Below the pieces are notes generated by a model that searched no databases, was not told where the DNA came from, and was given only the letters and a program-made list of their open reading frames with translations. A stretch of DNA of 64,000 bases, taken from contig JACJWN010000004.1 in assembly GCA_020637165.1 (NCBI GenBank), positions 372,001-436,000 on the forward strand, in the 5' to 3' direction. The translations under genes and the position numbers were made by a program. Each line of letters starts with the position of its first letter. The first letter of the stretch is position 1. This stretch comes from Mycolicibacterium sp. (GTDB lineage: Bacteria; Actinomycetota; Actinomycetes; Mycobacteriales; Mycobacteriaceae). Below, piece by piece: positions 41,098 through 52,677 of the stretch.

Positions 41098-43017
41098 TCA
41101 GGGGCCCGTCGCCGGGAGGCCGGTATAGGGCGGCTCGTCCGGCTCCGGCACGGCCAGACCGCAGCGCCGCAATTCGTACTCGGGCACCCGGTCGATGCGA
41201 TAGCGGGTGAACTCCCAGGCGCGGTTGAGGTTCCCGATGAACCGGGGCCGGGTCATCGGATCCCGGATCGACTTCAGCATCTCCTCGGTCTGCGGGCAGT
41301 CCAGCGCGACTTCGGCCTGCTCGATCCATCCCTCGTCGAGATACTCCGGCACCCACGGGCGCTCCTTGAGCCAGGGGCCCTCGGCGACCGCCCAGTCCGG
41401 GAAGAGGTTCTTGTCGTGGCCGATCCTGCCGTCCTCCAGCCGGGCGGTGTGCGCGGCCATCGGGTTGGCCAAACCGATCTGGTCGATCACCCGGGTGTTC
41501 AGCCCGACGTTCATTCCGAGCATGCCCAGATTGGTGAAAAACACCGTGTGCGGTGCGGTTTCACGTCGCCAGGTCTCCATCGGAACGCCGGGGGGCGGCG
41601 GTGGCGGGGGCAGGGCCGGAACCACGTCCCAGACGTCGTAGTTGCCCGACGGCAGCAGCAGCGCACCGTCGGGGGTGTTGTTGATCGCCACCAGCACCGC
41701 GCGCATGCGCGGGTAATCCAGATAGTCGGCCGCGGTCAGCGGGTGCGCGTGGCCGGTGGCCTGGGAGTAGAAGCGCCGCTCGTCGACGATTCCCGAGTAG
41801 GTCACCCGGGTCCCGTCGGCGCCCATCCCGGGTGAATTCGCCGCCCAGAGCGCCCAGCCGGCCAGTGCAACCCAAAGCCCGGCGACGACGCCAGCAGGCA
41901 GGCGGCCGCCCTCCCGTACGAACCAGCCACCCCGCGGTACTAGCAGCGGTATCACCGCGATCGGCGCCAACAGACAGAACAATGGGGCCAGCAAAACCCG
42001 ACCGTGCATGAAGTCGCCGCCCTGCCGGATCCAATAAGCGGCCTGCACCACACCGGAGAGGAGCATGAAGACGACCACGGCCTCCGGACTCCGCACCCGG
42101 TCAACCATCCCGGCGCCGGACTGGGACCCAGCAGCGCGCTCGGACCCAGCGGCCGCGGAGCCCAGCACCACCGCCAGCCCGACCAGCAGGACGGCAGGTA
42201 TCCACAACGCGTACGGTGCCGCAAAGTTCTGCAGGTAGACCATGCCCTGGCCCCACTTGCTGCCGGTGGCGTCCTTGGCGATCGCGGTCTGCGGCACCAG
42301 CAGGCCGTAGTAGCCCATCCGGAAGATCTGGTATCCGATCGGCAACAGCCCGCCCGCCACGACGATGAGCACCCGTCGCTTCCAGCCTCGCTCGGCGACG
42401 AGCAGCATCATCAGCGCCAGCCCGCCGATCAAGGCGAGTTCCGGGCGAACGAGGACACTCAGTCCCGCAACGAAGGACAGCGCACCGAGGAACCCCAGCC
42501 CGGCGGGACGTTGCGGGGACTGGGACGGCGCCCGGTACTGGGACCAGCGGACCAGCATCCACCACAGCAGTCCCAGCCAGCAGGTCACTAGGCCGTTCTC
42601 CAGACCGGACGTCGCGAAGTCACGGGCCGGTGGAACGGCGATGTAGACCAGCACACCGGCGGGCAGCATCAGGGCCGGGCGGCCGTTCAACCTCGGGCCG
42701 AAAAGCCGCGCGGTACCCAGCATGACCATGATCACGCCGGCGACACTGAGGACCAGCGCCAGCGCGAGCGCCACGTACTCCAGCCGCAGCGGACCACCGA
42801 TCAGACTGCCCAGATAGACCAGATAGGTCCATGCGGTGGACGTGTTGGACTCCACCCGTTCACCGGCGTTGAACACCGGGCCGTTGCCGGCCAGCAGGTT
42901 GCGCACCGTCCGCAGCACGATCAGGCCGTCGTCGGCGATCCAGCGGCGCTGCCAGGCACCCCAGGCCCACAGCGCCGAGACCACCACGACACCGGCCCAC
43001 AGGCTGATGCGGGTCAC
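41098..43017 (-). CDS. aftB: Terminal beta-1,2-arabinofuranosyltransferase AftB
   Basis: 639-residue GT-C enzyme that caps arabinan with beta-1,2-linked arabinofuranose from decaprenylphosphoryl arabinose. The first helix (ISLWAGVVVVSALWAWGAW) is followed by the catalytic aspartates in RRWIADDGLIVLR, as in known AftB. About nine to ten membrane segments precede a soluble C-terminal domain from about residue 415, with TRVTYSGIVDERRFY. The GTG at 43017 is chosen because it starts the family sequence; the frame is open upstream through non-conserved residues up to the ubiA stop, 76 bp away. Confidence 0.94.
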   Translation of the reverse strand: MTRISLWAGVVVVSALWAWGAWQRRWIADDGLIVLRTVRNLLAGNGPVFNAGERVESNTSTAWTYLVYLGSLIGGPLRLEYVALALALVLSVAGVIMVMLGTARLFGPRLNGRPALMLPAGVLVYIAVPPARDFATSGLENGLVTCWLGLLWWMLVRWSQYRAPSQSPQRPAGLGFLGALSFVAGLSVLVRPELALIGGLALMMLLVAERGWKRRVLIVVAGGLLPIGYQIFRMGYYGLLVPQTAIAKDATGSKWGQGMVYLQNFAAPYALWIPAVLLVGLAVVLGSAAAGSERAAGSQSGAGMVDRVRSPEAVVVFMLLSGVVQAAYWIRQGGDFMHGRVLLAPLFCLLAPIAVIPLLVPRGGWFVREGGRLPAGVVAGLWVALAGWALWAANSPGMGADGTRVTYSGIVDERRFYSQATGHAHPLTAADYLDYPRMRAVLVAINNTPDGALLLPSGNYDVWDVVPALPPPPPPPGVPMETWRRETAPHTVFFTNLGMLGMNVGLNTRVIDQIGLANPMAAHTARLEDGRIGHDKNLFPDWAVAEGPWLKERPWVPEYLDEGWIEQAEVALDCPQTEEMLKSIRDPMTRPRFIGNLNRAWEFTRYRIDRVPEYELRRCGLAVPEPDEPPYTGLPATGP

Positions 43018-43093
43018 CGCCGCGTAGCGAACCGGGCCGAGCGCGGACGCGGAGCTCTCGGCCCGGGATGCGCCTGCGGTGCCGAGCGGCGTG

Positions 43094-44002
43094 CTAACCG
43101 AGGACGACGGCGGCAATGACGGTTCCGATCCAGGCCAGGGCGAGCAGCTGCAACACCCGGTCCCGCAGTGCGATCTCCTCCGGCTCACCGGCGAGTCCGC
43201 CGTCGACATCGACGGCGTAGCGCAGGATGGCGACGGTGAACGGGACCATCGAGATGACGAACCAGGATCCGGTGTTGCCGTCCCGCTCGAACGCCCACAA
43301 GCCGTAGCACAACACGACGGCCGTCGCCGAGAGCGTCCACACGAACGTCAGGTAGGTGCTGGTGTAGCTCTCCAGCGACTTGCGGATCTTCGCGCCCGTC
43401 CGCTCGGCGAGCTGCAGCTCCGCATACCGCTTGCCGGCCGCCATGAACAGCGAACCGAAGGCCATCACCAGAAGGAACCACTGAGATAGCGGGATCCCCG
43501 CGGCCACACCGCCGGCGATCGCCCGGATGAGGAAGCCCGAGGACACGATGCAGATGTCCAGCACCGCTTGGTGCTTGAGCCCGAAGCAGTACGCGAGCTG
43601 GATGCCGAGATACACCGCCATCACGACGGCCAGCTGGGGCGTCAACCACCACGAGATCGCCAGACAGCCGACGCCCAGCGCCGTGGCGATCCCGTAGGCC
43701 AGCCCGACCGGCAGCACGCCGGCGGCGATCGGCCGGAACCGCTTGGTGGGGTGAGCCCGGTCTGCTTCGACGTCGCGGGCGTCGTTGACCAGGTAGATCG
43801 CCGAGGCCGCCATGCAGAACACCACGAAGGCGATCGAAACCTTGAACAGCACGTCGCGGTAGTCGTAGTGCACGTCTCCGCCGAACGCGGCCAGCGGGGC
43901 GGCCAGCACCAGGAGGTTCTTCACCCACTGCCGGGGCCGGACCGCCTTGACGATTCCTGCGAACAGGTTGCTGGGCGGGCCGGTGACCGTGGTCTCACTC
44001 AT
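43094..44002 (-). CDS. ubiA: Decaprenyl-phosphate phosphoribosyltransferase UbiA (DPPR synthase)
   Basis: 302-residue UbiA-superfamily membrane enzyme that transfers phosphoribose from PRPP to decaprenyl phosphate, the first step toward decaprenylphosphoryl arabinose. The metal/diphosphate motif is VNDARDVEADRAHPTK (Asn73, Asp77, Asp81), and the second motif lies in GLKHQAVLDICIVSSG. Eight to nine membrane helices are visible. The length equals the M. tuberculosis protein. Its ATG overlaps the stop of the phosphatase gene (ATGA), so the next enzyme of the route is translated with it. Mutations in ubiA are known to raise ethambutol resistance. Confidence 0.96.
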   Translation of the reverse strand: MSETTVTGPPSNLFAGIVKAVRPRQWVKNLLVLAAPLAAFGGDVHYDYRDVLFKVSIAFVVFCMAASAIYLVNDARDVEADRAHPTKRFRPIAAGVLPVGLAYGIATALGVGCLAISWWLTPQLAVVMAVYLGIQLAYCFGLKHQAVLDICIVSSGFLIRAIAGGVAAGIPLSQWFLLVMAFGSLFMAAGKRYAELQLAERTGAKIRKSLESYTSTYLTFVWTLSATAVVLCYGLWAFERDGNTGSWFVISMVPFTVAILRYAVDVDGGLAGEPEEIALRDRVLQLLALAWIGTVIAAVVLG

Positions 44003-44551
44003 GATCGCTCACTTTGCCCTCTCCCGGTCCGCTCCGGCCCGCTGCCCCCGAAACGCGTCGTCACCCCCGCGACTGCCGCGCCGACGCCGATCCCGGCGAG
44101 AACGTCGGTGGGATAGTGCACACCGAGCACCAGCCGCGACAGCGCCATCAGCGGCACCACCGCCAAGGGCAGCGGTGACCGGGTGGCCCGGCACAGCAGA
44201 ATAGCGGCGGCGGTGCTCGACGTCGCGTGCGCCGACGGAAAGCTCAGCGAACTAGGTGTGTCCACGTTCACCGCGACGTCAGGGTGATGCGGGCGGCGGC
44301 GCCGCACCGCGAGCTTGATCACGATCGCGGCGGCGTGCGCGGCGACGGCCCCGATGCCGACCAGCAGCCAGTCCCGGCGGCGACGGCGGGCCAGCAGCGC
44401 ACCGACCCCGCCCAGCGCCAACCATCCGGCCGCGTGCTCGCCGAAATGCGACATCACCCGCGCGACGGCGAGCAGCGGGGGAGTCGCAAGCCTGGATTGG
44501 ACGTCGACCAGTACCGCAACTTCTCCGCTGGGCCGGCAGTCCGGCACGGGT

Positions 44552-44559
<8 letters not shown>
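43999..44559 (-). CDS. PAP2-family phosphatase (decaprenylphosphoryl-5-phosphoribose phosphatase, Rv3807c-like)
   Basis: 186-residue membrane phosphatase of the PAP2 superfamily. The three motifs are present: KLAVRRRRP, PSAHATSS (with Ala in place of the usual Gly) and SRLVLGVHYPTDVLAG. Its position between glfT2 and ubiA matches the gene proposed to remove the 5-phosphate from decaprenylphosphoryl-5-phosphoribose. The GTG at 44559 overlaps the glfT2 stop by 8 bp; a GTG four codons later is an alternative. It overlaps ubiA by 4 bp. Confidence 0.9.
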
Positions 44560-47739
<3,180 letters not shown>

Positions 47740-47741
47740 CT

Positions 47742-47767
47742 AGGTTATCCGACCCGGGCGGCGACAA
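47742..47767 (-). promoter_or_regulatory. Putative promoter of the glf operon
   Basis: On the minus strand, TAACCT (47742-47747) fits the mycobacterial SigA -10 pattern TANNNT, and TTGTCG (47762-47767) could be a -35, spaced 14 bp. The -10 ends 8 bp before the glf ATG, which would give a leaderless message. No Shine-Dalgarno is seen, which agrees. Confidence 0.4.
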
Positions 47768-47996
47768 CCGCGCGGCGAACCGGGTCGACCCGCAGAAAGT
47801 GGGGTGGATACGGCTTCGCGGCGGGCGGACCCATGGTCGCGATTGGCTCACGATTCCGCATCGTCACTCCAGTATCAGCAGTCTCAAAATTACCATCGGT
47901 TCTGTCAGCTTCCGGCCTCGGCGCAGGAGCCGGATCCGGGACTGGCGCAGAGGTTCGAAACGTACGAACCGCGTGATCCAGATTGAGGAGACTTCC

Positions 47997-48953
47997 GTGC
48001 CGAACCGTCGTCGACGCAAGATTTCGACAGCCATGAGCGCGGTCGGCGCCCTGGCCGTCGCCAGCCCGTTCGCGGTGATCGGCGTCATCGGGCTGACCTC
48101 CGGCCAGTCCGCGCCCGAGCATCGCGAGTTCACCCGAGCGGCGGTCGTCACCGATCTACCCAACGAGATCCTGTCCGCCCTGCAGGCGGGACTGTCGCAG
48201 TTCGGCATCAACCTCCCGCCGCTGCCGACTGGCCTCAGCCCGGCCGGCACGCAGCCGGTGCAGAGCGGACCCTTGACCGCGCCGGGGTTGACCACACCCA
48301 GCCTGACCACACCGGGGTTGACCACACCCAGCCTGACCACACCCGGACTGACCACACCCGGACTGACCACACCCGGACTGACCTCGCCGGCCGCCACCAC
48401 ACCGGGCCTGACCACACCGAGCCTTGATACGCCCGGTCTCACCACGCCCGGACTGACCACACCGAGCCTCGACGCACCCGGGCTGACCACACCGAGCCTG
48501 ACCACACCCGGCGCGACCACGCCGGGCCTGACCACGCCGGGCGCGGCGAGCACCGTTCCGTCGCTTACCGACCCGGCGCTGACCAATCCCGGACTCACCG
48601 CCCCGCAGGTCGGTATCGACCCAGCACTGACCAGTCCGACCGGCATCGGACTGCCGACCGAGATTCCGATCAGCACACCGCTGTCGCCGATCGGCGGGAC
48701 CTACCCGATCCTGGGCGACCCGACAATCGGCCTGCCCGCGGCCCCCGCGGCCTCGAGTTCCGGCGGGATCATCGGCGACATCAGCAGTGCTGCCAACCAA
48801 CTCGGCGTGGGCCAGGCCATCGACCTGCTCAAGGGCATCGTCATGCCGGGCATCACCCAGGCCATGCAGAACGCCGCCGGGGCGGCTGCCGCTGCCCCGG
48901 CAGCAGCAGCGCCGGCGGTCGAGGCCGCCGGCACCGCCTCGGCGATCGGCTGA
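47997..48953 (+). CDS. erp: Exported repetitive protein Erp (PirG)
   Basis: 318-residue exported protein of the mycobacterial Erp family, a cell-surface factor needed for growth in macrophages in pathogens. The start VPNRRRRKIS has a good Shine-Dalgarno (gaggag, 8 bp upstream), followed by a hydrophobic signal (about 14-34). A conserved N-terminal domain (LSQFGINLPPLP) leads into 17 successive pentapeptides of the form P-G/S-L-T/D-T (96-180), then a C-terminal domain with a hydrophobic helix (QAIDLLKGIVMPGITQAM) and an Ala-rich end. The repeat number and the unit PGLTT differ from PGLTS of M. tuberculosis, as is usual between species. It is divergent from glf. Confidence 0.96.
   Translation: MPNRRRRKISTAMSAVGALAVASPFAVIGVIGLTSGQSAPEHREFTRAAVVTDLPNEILSALQAGLSQFGINLPPLPTGLSPAGTQPVQSGPLTAPGLTTPSLTTPGLTTPSLTTPGLTTPGLTTPGLTSPAATTPGLTTPSLDTPGLTTPGLTTPSLDAPGLTTPSLTTPGATTPGLTTPGAASTVPSLTDPALTNPGLTAPQVGIDPALTSPTGIGLPTEIPISTPLSPIGGTYPILGDPTIGLPAAPAASSSGGIIGDISSAANQLGVGQAIDLLKGIVMPGITQAMQNAAGAAAAAPAAAAPAVEAAGTASAIG
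48282..48536 (+). repeat. Array of 17 tandem 15-bp units inside erp
   Basis: The region encodes Erp residues 96-180 as 17 uninterrupted pentapeptides, most reading PGLTT or PSLTT with a few variants (PAATT, PSLDT, PSLDA, PGATT). At DNA level the units are close but not identical copies of 15 bp, so the number may vary between strains. Confidence 0.92.
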
Positions 48954-48977
48954 TCGCCCGGGAGAGACCTGCACCGA

Positions 48978-49034
48978 AACGGCACCGCAGGGTGAGACTG
49001 GCCACCGGCCGGTGATAGCCCCTGCGGTGCCGTT
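48978..49034 (+). terminator. Nested hairpin downstream of erp
   Basis: A perfect 15-bp inverted repeat (48978-48992 with 49020-49034) encloses 27 bases, of which 49003-49014 (caccggccggtg) are themselves a perfect palindrome. It lies 25 bp after the erp stop and has no T-run. It is the strongest secondary structure seen in a non-coding part of the window and is probably the erp transcription terminator. Confidence 0.65.
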
Positions 49035-49149
49035 GCAGTTCTCGACACCCCGCGGGAATCATCGCCCGGCGAGTCGTCACGTGCATACCCAACAGTCACT
49101 TTGTCATCAACAGCCCGTGTCGAAACGCAGGTAACAGCTGACCCATACG

Positions 49150-49155
49150 TAACAT
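49150..49155 (+). promoter_or_regulatory. Putative -10 box of a leaderless promoter
   Basis: TAACAT matches TANNNT and ends 6 bp before the GTG of the amidase gene, the spacing expected for a leaderless transcript. No convincing -35 and no Shine-Dalgarno sequence were found. Confidence 0.35.
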
Positions 49156-49161
49156 CGCGAT

Positions 49162-50775
49162 GTGCCGTCCCGTCGTCCCGCCCCGACGATCCTGTTCACC
49201 GCCATCGCGGCGACAGTGATGGTCCTGCCATGGGCGGTCGGCGGATTGCCCGGAGACGACAAGAGACGGGGCATCGCCGAGGACACCGTGCTGGCCCAAC
49301 AACCACTCGGCGGGATCGGCGGCGGGGAGACCGTCCGCGAGATCAGCCAGGACACACCCTTCTCCATGGTGGCGCTGACCGGAAGTGACCTCACCGGCAC
49401 CTCGGCGCGGGTGCGCGCTAAGCGGGCCGATGGATCATGGGGTCCCTGGTACCACGCCGAACGCTTCGAACTCGGTTCCGAGGACGTCGAGGGCAACGGC
49501 ACCCACGGAACCGATCCGGTCTACGTCGGCGAGACCACCGCAGTCCAGATCGCGGTCAACCGTCCCAAGAACGCGCCGGTGACCATCGAACCGCCCCAAA
49601 GCGCCGTGGATGCCGGTCGTGAACTCGGCTACGTACCCGCCAACGCCGAAGAGCCGTTGAGCCAGACCATGTCCGCGATTCTCATCACCCCGCCCAAGGC
49701 CCCGGTCGACACCCAGTGGACACCGCCGACCGCCACCCTGGGGCCGGGCCAGCCACCGAACATCATCAGCCGGGCGCAGTGGGGGGCTGGGACCGGTTCA
49801 CGCTGCGGGGGACCGTTCTACGGCGACGGCGTCCGCGCGGCAGTGCTGCACCACACCGCCACGGGCAACGACTACGAGGCTGAAGACTCCGCGGCGATCA
49901 TCCGTTCGATCTACGCCTATCACACCATGACGCTGGGGTGGTGCGACATCGCCTACAACGCCTTGGTCGACAAGTACGGACAGGTTTTCGAGGGTAGGGC
50001 CGGCGGGATCACCAAGGACGTACTGGGTTCGCACACCGGCGGATTCAACCGCGATGTGTGGGGCGTGTCGATGATTGGCGACTTCGAAGAGGTCGCGCCT
50101 CCGGAGGTGATGGTGCGAACCGTCGGCCGTCTGCTCGGGTGGCGGCTGAGCCTGGACAAGGTCGACCCGCTGGGCATGGTGAAGCTCAAATCCGCCGGCG
50201 GTCAGAACACCGTGGTTCCGGGCGGCAACACGGTCACCCTTCCGGAGATCTTCGCCCACCGCGATGTCGGCAACACCGAGTGCCCGGGAGACGCCGGGTA
50301 CGCAGCACTCGATGAGATCCGGCGTCTGGCCGCGGCGTTCAACGGTCCGCCCGACGTCCTGGACACGCTCCGTGGCGGAGCGATCCTGGCCCGCTGGGAG
50401 GCCGACGGGGCCCAGGCGAGCCCGCTCGGGATGCCGACCTCGCCGGAGGCATCGGGCACCGGGCCCGCCCGTTACGCCACCTTCGAGCGCGGCGCGATGT
50501 ACTGGTCGCCTGACACCGGCGCCCAGCCGCTGACCGGGGCGATCTATCAGGCGTGGGCGTCGCTGGGCTACGAGCGAGGTGCGCTCGGAATGCCCACCAG
50601 CGGGGAGATCGCCGAACCGCAGTGGATCGTGCAGAACTTCCAGCATGGGACGCTGAACTTCGACCGCCAGACCCACAACGTGGTCCGAGTGATCGACGGC
50701 GTCAGCCTGGTGCTGCCGCCCCCGCCCCTCGACGGACCACCGACCCAGTTGGAGCGTTTCAGCCCGGTCCGCTGA
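49162..50775 (+). CDS. Exported peptidoglycan amidase-like protein with LGFP repeats (Rv3811-like)
   Basis: 537 residues. A hydrophobic N-terminus (ILFTAIAATVMVLPWAVGGL) serves for export; the middle (about 200-395) is a PGRP/N-acetylmuramoyl-L-alanine amidase domain with zinc ligands visible in AAVLHHTATG (His about 229) and FAHRDVGNTECPGD; the C-terminal part carries LGFP-type cell-wall binding repeats (SPLGMPTSPE and GALGMPTSGE). By family it would cleave the bond between muramic acid and the stem peptide. It is the homologue by position and length of M. tuberculosis Rv3811 (539 residues). It converges with the ESX-2 operon, with a hairpin between. Confidence 0.93.
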   Translation: MPSRRPAPTILFTAIAATVMVLPWAVGGLPGDDKRRGIAEDTVLAQQPLGGIGGGETVREISQDTPFSMVALTGSDLTGTSARVRAKRADGSWGPWYHAERFELGSEDVEGNGTHGTDPVYVGETTAVQIAVNRPKNAPVTIEPPQSAVDAGRELGYVPANAEEPLSQTMSAILITPPKAPVDTQWTPPTATLGPGQPPNIISRAQWGAGTGSRCGGPFYGDGVRAAVLHHTATGNDYEAEDSAAIIRSIYAYHTMTLGWCDIAYNALVDKYGQVFEGRAGGITKDVLGSHTGGFNRDVWGVSMIGDFEEVAPPEVMVRTVGRLLGWRLSLDKVDPLGMVKLKSAGGQNTVVPGGNTVTLPEIFAHRDVGNTECPGDAGYAALDEIRRLAAAFNGPPDVLDTLRGGAILARWEADGAQASPLGMPTSPEASGTGPARYATFERGAMYWSPDTGAQPLTGAIYQAWASLGYERGALGMPTSGEIAEPQWIVQNFQHGTLNFDRQTHNVVRVIDGVSLVLPPPPLDGPPTQLERFSPVR

Positions 50776-50800
50776 CCCTTTGGCCCAGTTGGCCATGGCG

Positions 50801-50825
50801 CGATATCGGTCACAACCCGATATTG
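50801..50825. terminator. Bidirectional hairpin between the amidase gene and eccA2
   Basis: A 9-bp stem (cgatatcgg, 50801-50809, with 50817-50825; one G-T pair) and a 7-base loop sit in the 51-bp gap between convergent genes, directly before the eccA2 stop. The place and symmetry suggest a terminator for both transcripts. Confidence 0.5.
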
Positions 50826-50826
50826 G

Positions 50827-52674
50827 TCATAGCGTGATCGGCACATGTTTTTCCGCGCAGGCATCGACGACCGCCGCGACGATGTCCTGGGTTCGCAGCC
50901 TCTCCAGATCCTGGATCGTGACCGACCCACGATCCACCCGGTTCTGCGCCGCGACCCGCGAATCCCGCAGCCGCTCAGCCCGTTCCACCACGTTGCGGGC
51001 GAATCGCCCGTTCTGCATCAGGTCGATCCCGTGATTGCCGTCGGCGTCCAGATAATCACCCAACGTTCGGCACGCCACGTTGAGGGCATGGCGGGCCTCC
51101 GGATCGAGCACCGTGGCCCTGGGGCTCCCGTAGCGAACGGCGATTTCCACGAGATCGTCGGGGCTATAGGAGGCGAACCGCAACTTCCGGTTGAACCGAC
51201 CAGCCAGGCCCGGGTTGACCTTGAGAAAGTCGTCGACCTCGCGCTCGTAACCCGCTCCGATGAAACAGAAGTCGAACCGGTGGACCTCCAAAGCGACCAG
51301 GAGTTGATTGACGGCCTCCATCCCGATCATGTCCGGGCGGCCATCATGATGGCGTTCCACCAGGCTGTAGAACTCGTCGAAGAACAGGATGCGGCCCAGC
51401 GAACGGTCGATCAGGTCATTGGTTCTCGGCCCTGAGGACCCTATGTGCTCGCCACAGAAATCTGAGCGTTTGACGTCGATGATCTCCGGGTTGCGGACGA
51501 GACCGAGACCGGCGTAGATCTTCCCGAGCGCCTCGGCGGTGGTCGTCTTACCCGTGCCGGGTGGCCCGACCAGCAGCATGTGGTTCGTCTGGTTCGCCAC
51601 CGGCAGTCCATGTGCCAGTCGTAGCGCCCGCACCTCGATCTGGTCCTCGATCTCGGCGACAGCGCGCTTGACCTCGGCAAGACCGACCTGGCCGTGCAGC
51701 AGCGCACGGCCCTCGGCGAGAAGTTCGGCCCGCCGCTCAAGGTTGCGCTCCTCGGCCCGCGCTTCCTCCGAGCGGCCGGTGGTCGCATCCCACTTGTCGG
51801 TCCGACTGTTGATGGTCTCCTCGTCGGTGACGACCAGTTGCAGCCGTGGATCGGCCAGTGCCAGTTTGGCCTGGGGGATGGGGACACCGTTGACGACCGC
51901 CTTGGACAGCCAGATCTCGGCCTCGTCCTGCTGGTCGAGTTGCCGGTGCGCCATGCCGCGCGCGTAGGCGAGATCCGCAGCGATGAGCGGGAATTCGATC
52001 GGATCGAGCACCGCGACTGAGGTCCGGTGATCGTTGCCGACCGAGACACCCGGATCGCACCGCGTTCGCACCTCGACCCGCTCGGCCCAATCCAGGGCCA
52101 GACGAGCCTGGCCGAGGTGCGCGGCGGCGTGGGCCGCCAGGGCGGCGGTGCCCGCCGTGACCGCCGGCATGATCAGGGCGTGGGCGGGTAGAACACGCGC
52201 AGCCTCGGCGATGACGTCGGGCCACCGCTGGGTCGCGAACATCAGGTGGCCGCGAATGTGCTGGCGCCACTGGTGATTCTCCGGGCCGTCGAGCAGCGCA
52301 TCATCGTCGAGAAGAACCTGCGCCTCCTCGAAACGGCCCGCATCGACCATCGCACCGGCCAGCGCGATGCCCACGTGCGATGCCTCGGTCACCGTGATCG
52401 ACAGGTAAGGCCCGGCCCTGACCGCTGCGACGAGATTCAGCCCCAACCGATTGGACTCCCGATGCAGCCGCGCGCCGCGGCCGAAGAGGTTCTCCAGAGT
52501 TGACAAATCGGTGTCACCGGCGGCGATCCGGCCCAACCACGCATCGGCCATCGAAGGGTCGAGTTCGGTCGCTTCGCGGAAGAGCCGATAAGCCGATGCC
52601 GGTTCGGTCTCGAGGACCGACACTGCTTGGTCGAAATGCCGCCGCGCGGTGGCGGTCACGGTGCTGCTGGTCAT
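50827..52674 (-). CDS. eccA2: ESX-2 type VII secretion AAA+ ATPase EccA
   Basis: 615-residue cytosolic CbxX/CfqX-type ATPase. The N-terminal half is made of TPR-like helices (about 10-280) that bind substrates or EspG; the C-terminal AAA+ domain has Walker A VGPPGTGKTT (369-378) and Walker B ILFFDEFYSL. It is thought to release PE/PPE substrates from EspG chaperones. The length fits the M. tuberculosis ESX-2 member Rv3884c (619). It is the last gene of the operon, 3 bp after eccE2. Confidence 0.92.
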   Translation of the reverse strand: MTSSTVTATARRHFDQAVSVLETEPASAYRLFREATELDPSMADAWLGRIAAGDTDLSTLENLFGRGARLHRESNRLGLNLVAAVRAGPYLSITVTEASHVGIALAGAMVDAGRFEEAQVLLDDDALLDGPENHQWRQHIRGHLMFATQRWPDVIAEAARVLPAHALIMPAVTAGTAALAAHAAAHLGQARLALDWAERVEVRTRCDPGVSVGNDHRTSVAVLDPIEFPLIAADLAYARGMAHRQLDQQDEAEIWLSKAVVNGVPIPQAKLALADPRLQLVVTDEETINSRTDKWDATTGRSEEARAEERNLERRAELLAEGRALLHGQVGLAEVKRAVAEIEDQIEVRALRLAHGLPVANQTNHMLLVGPPGTGKTTTAEALGKIYAGLGLVRNPEIIDVKRSDFCGEHIGSSGPRTNDLIDRSLGRILFFDEFYSLVERHHDGRPDMIGMEAVNQLLVALEVHRFDFCFIGAGYEREVDDFLKVNPGLAGRFNRKLRFASYSPDDLVEIAVRYGSPRATVLDPEARHALNVACRTLGDYLDADGNHGIDLMQNGRFARNVVERAERLRDSRVAAQNRVDRGSVTIQDLERLRTQDIVAAVVDACAEKHVPITL

Positions 52675-52677
52675 GGC

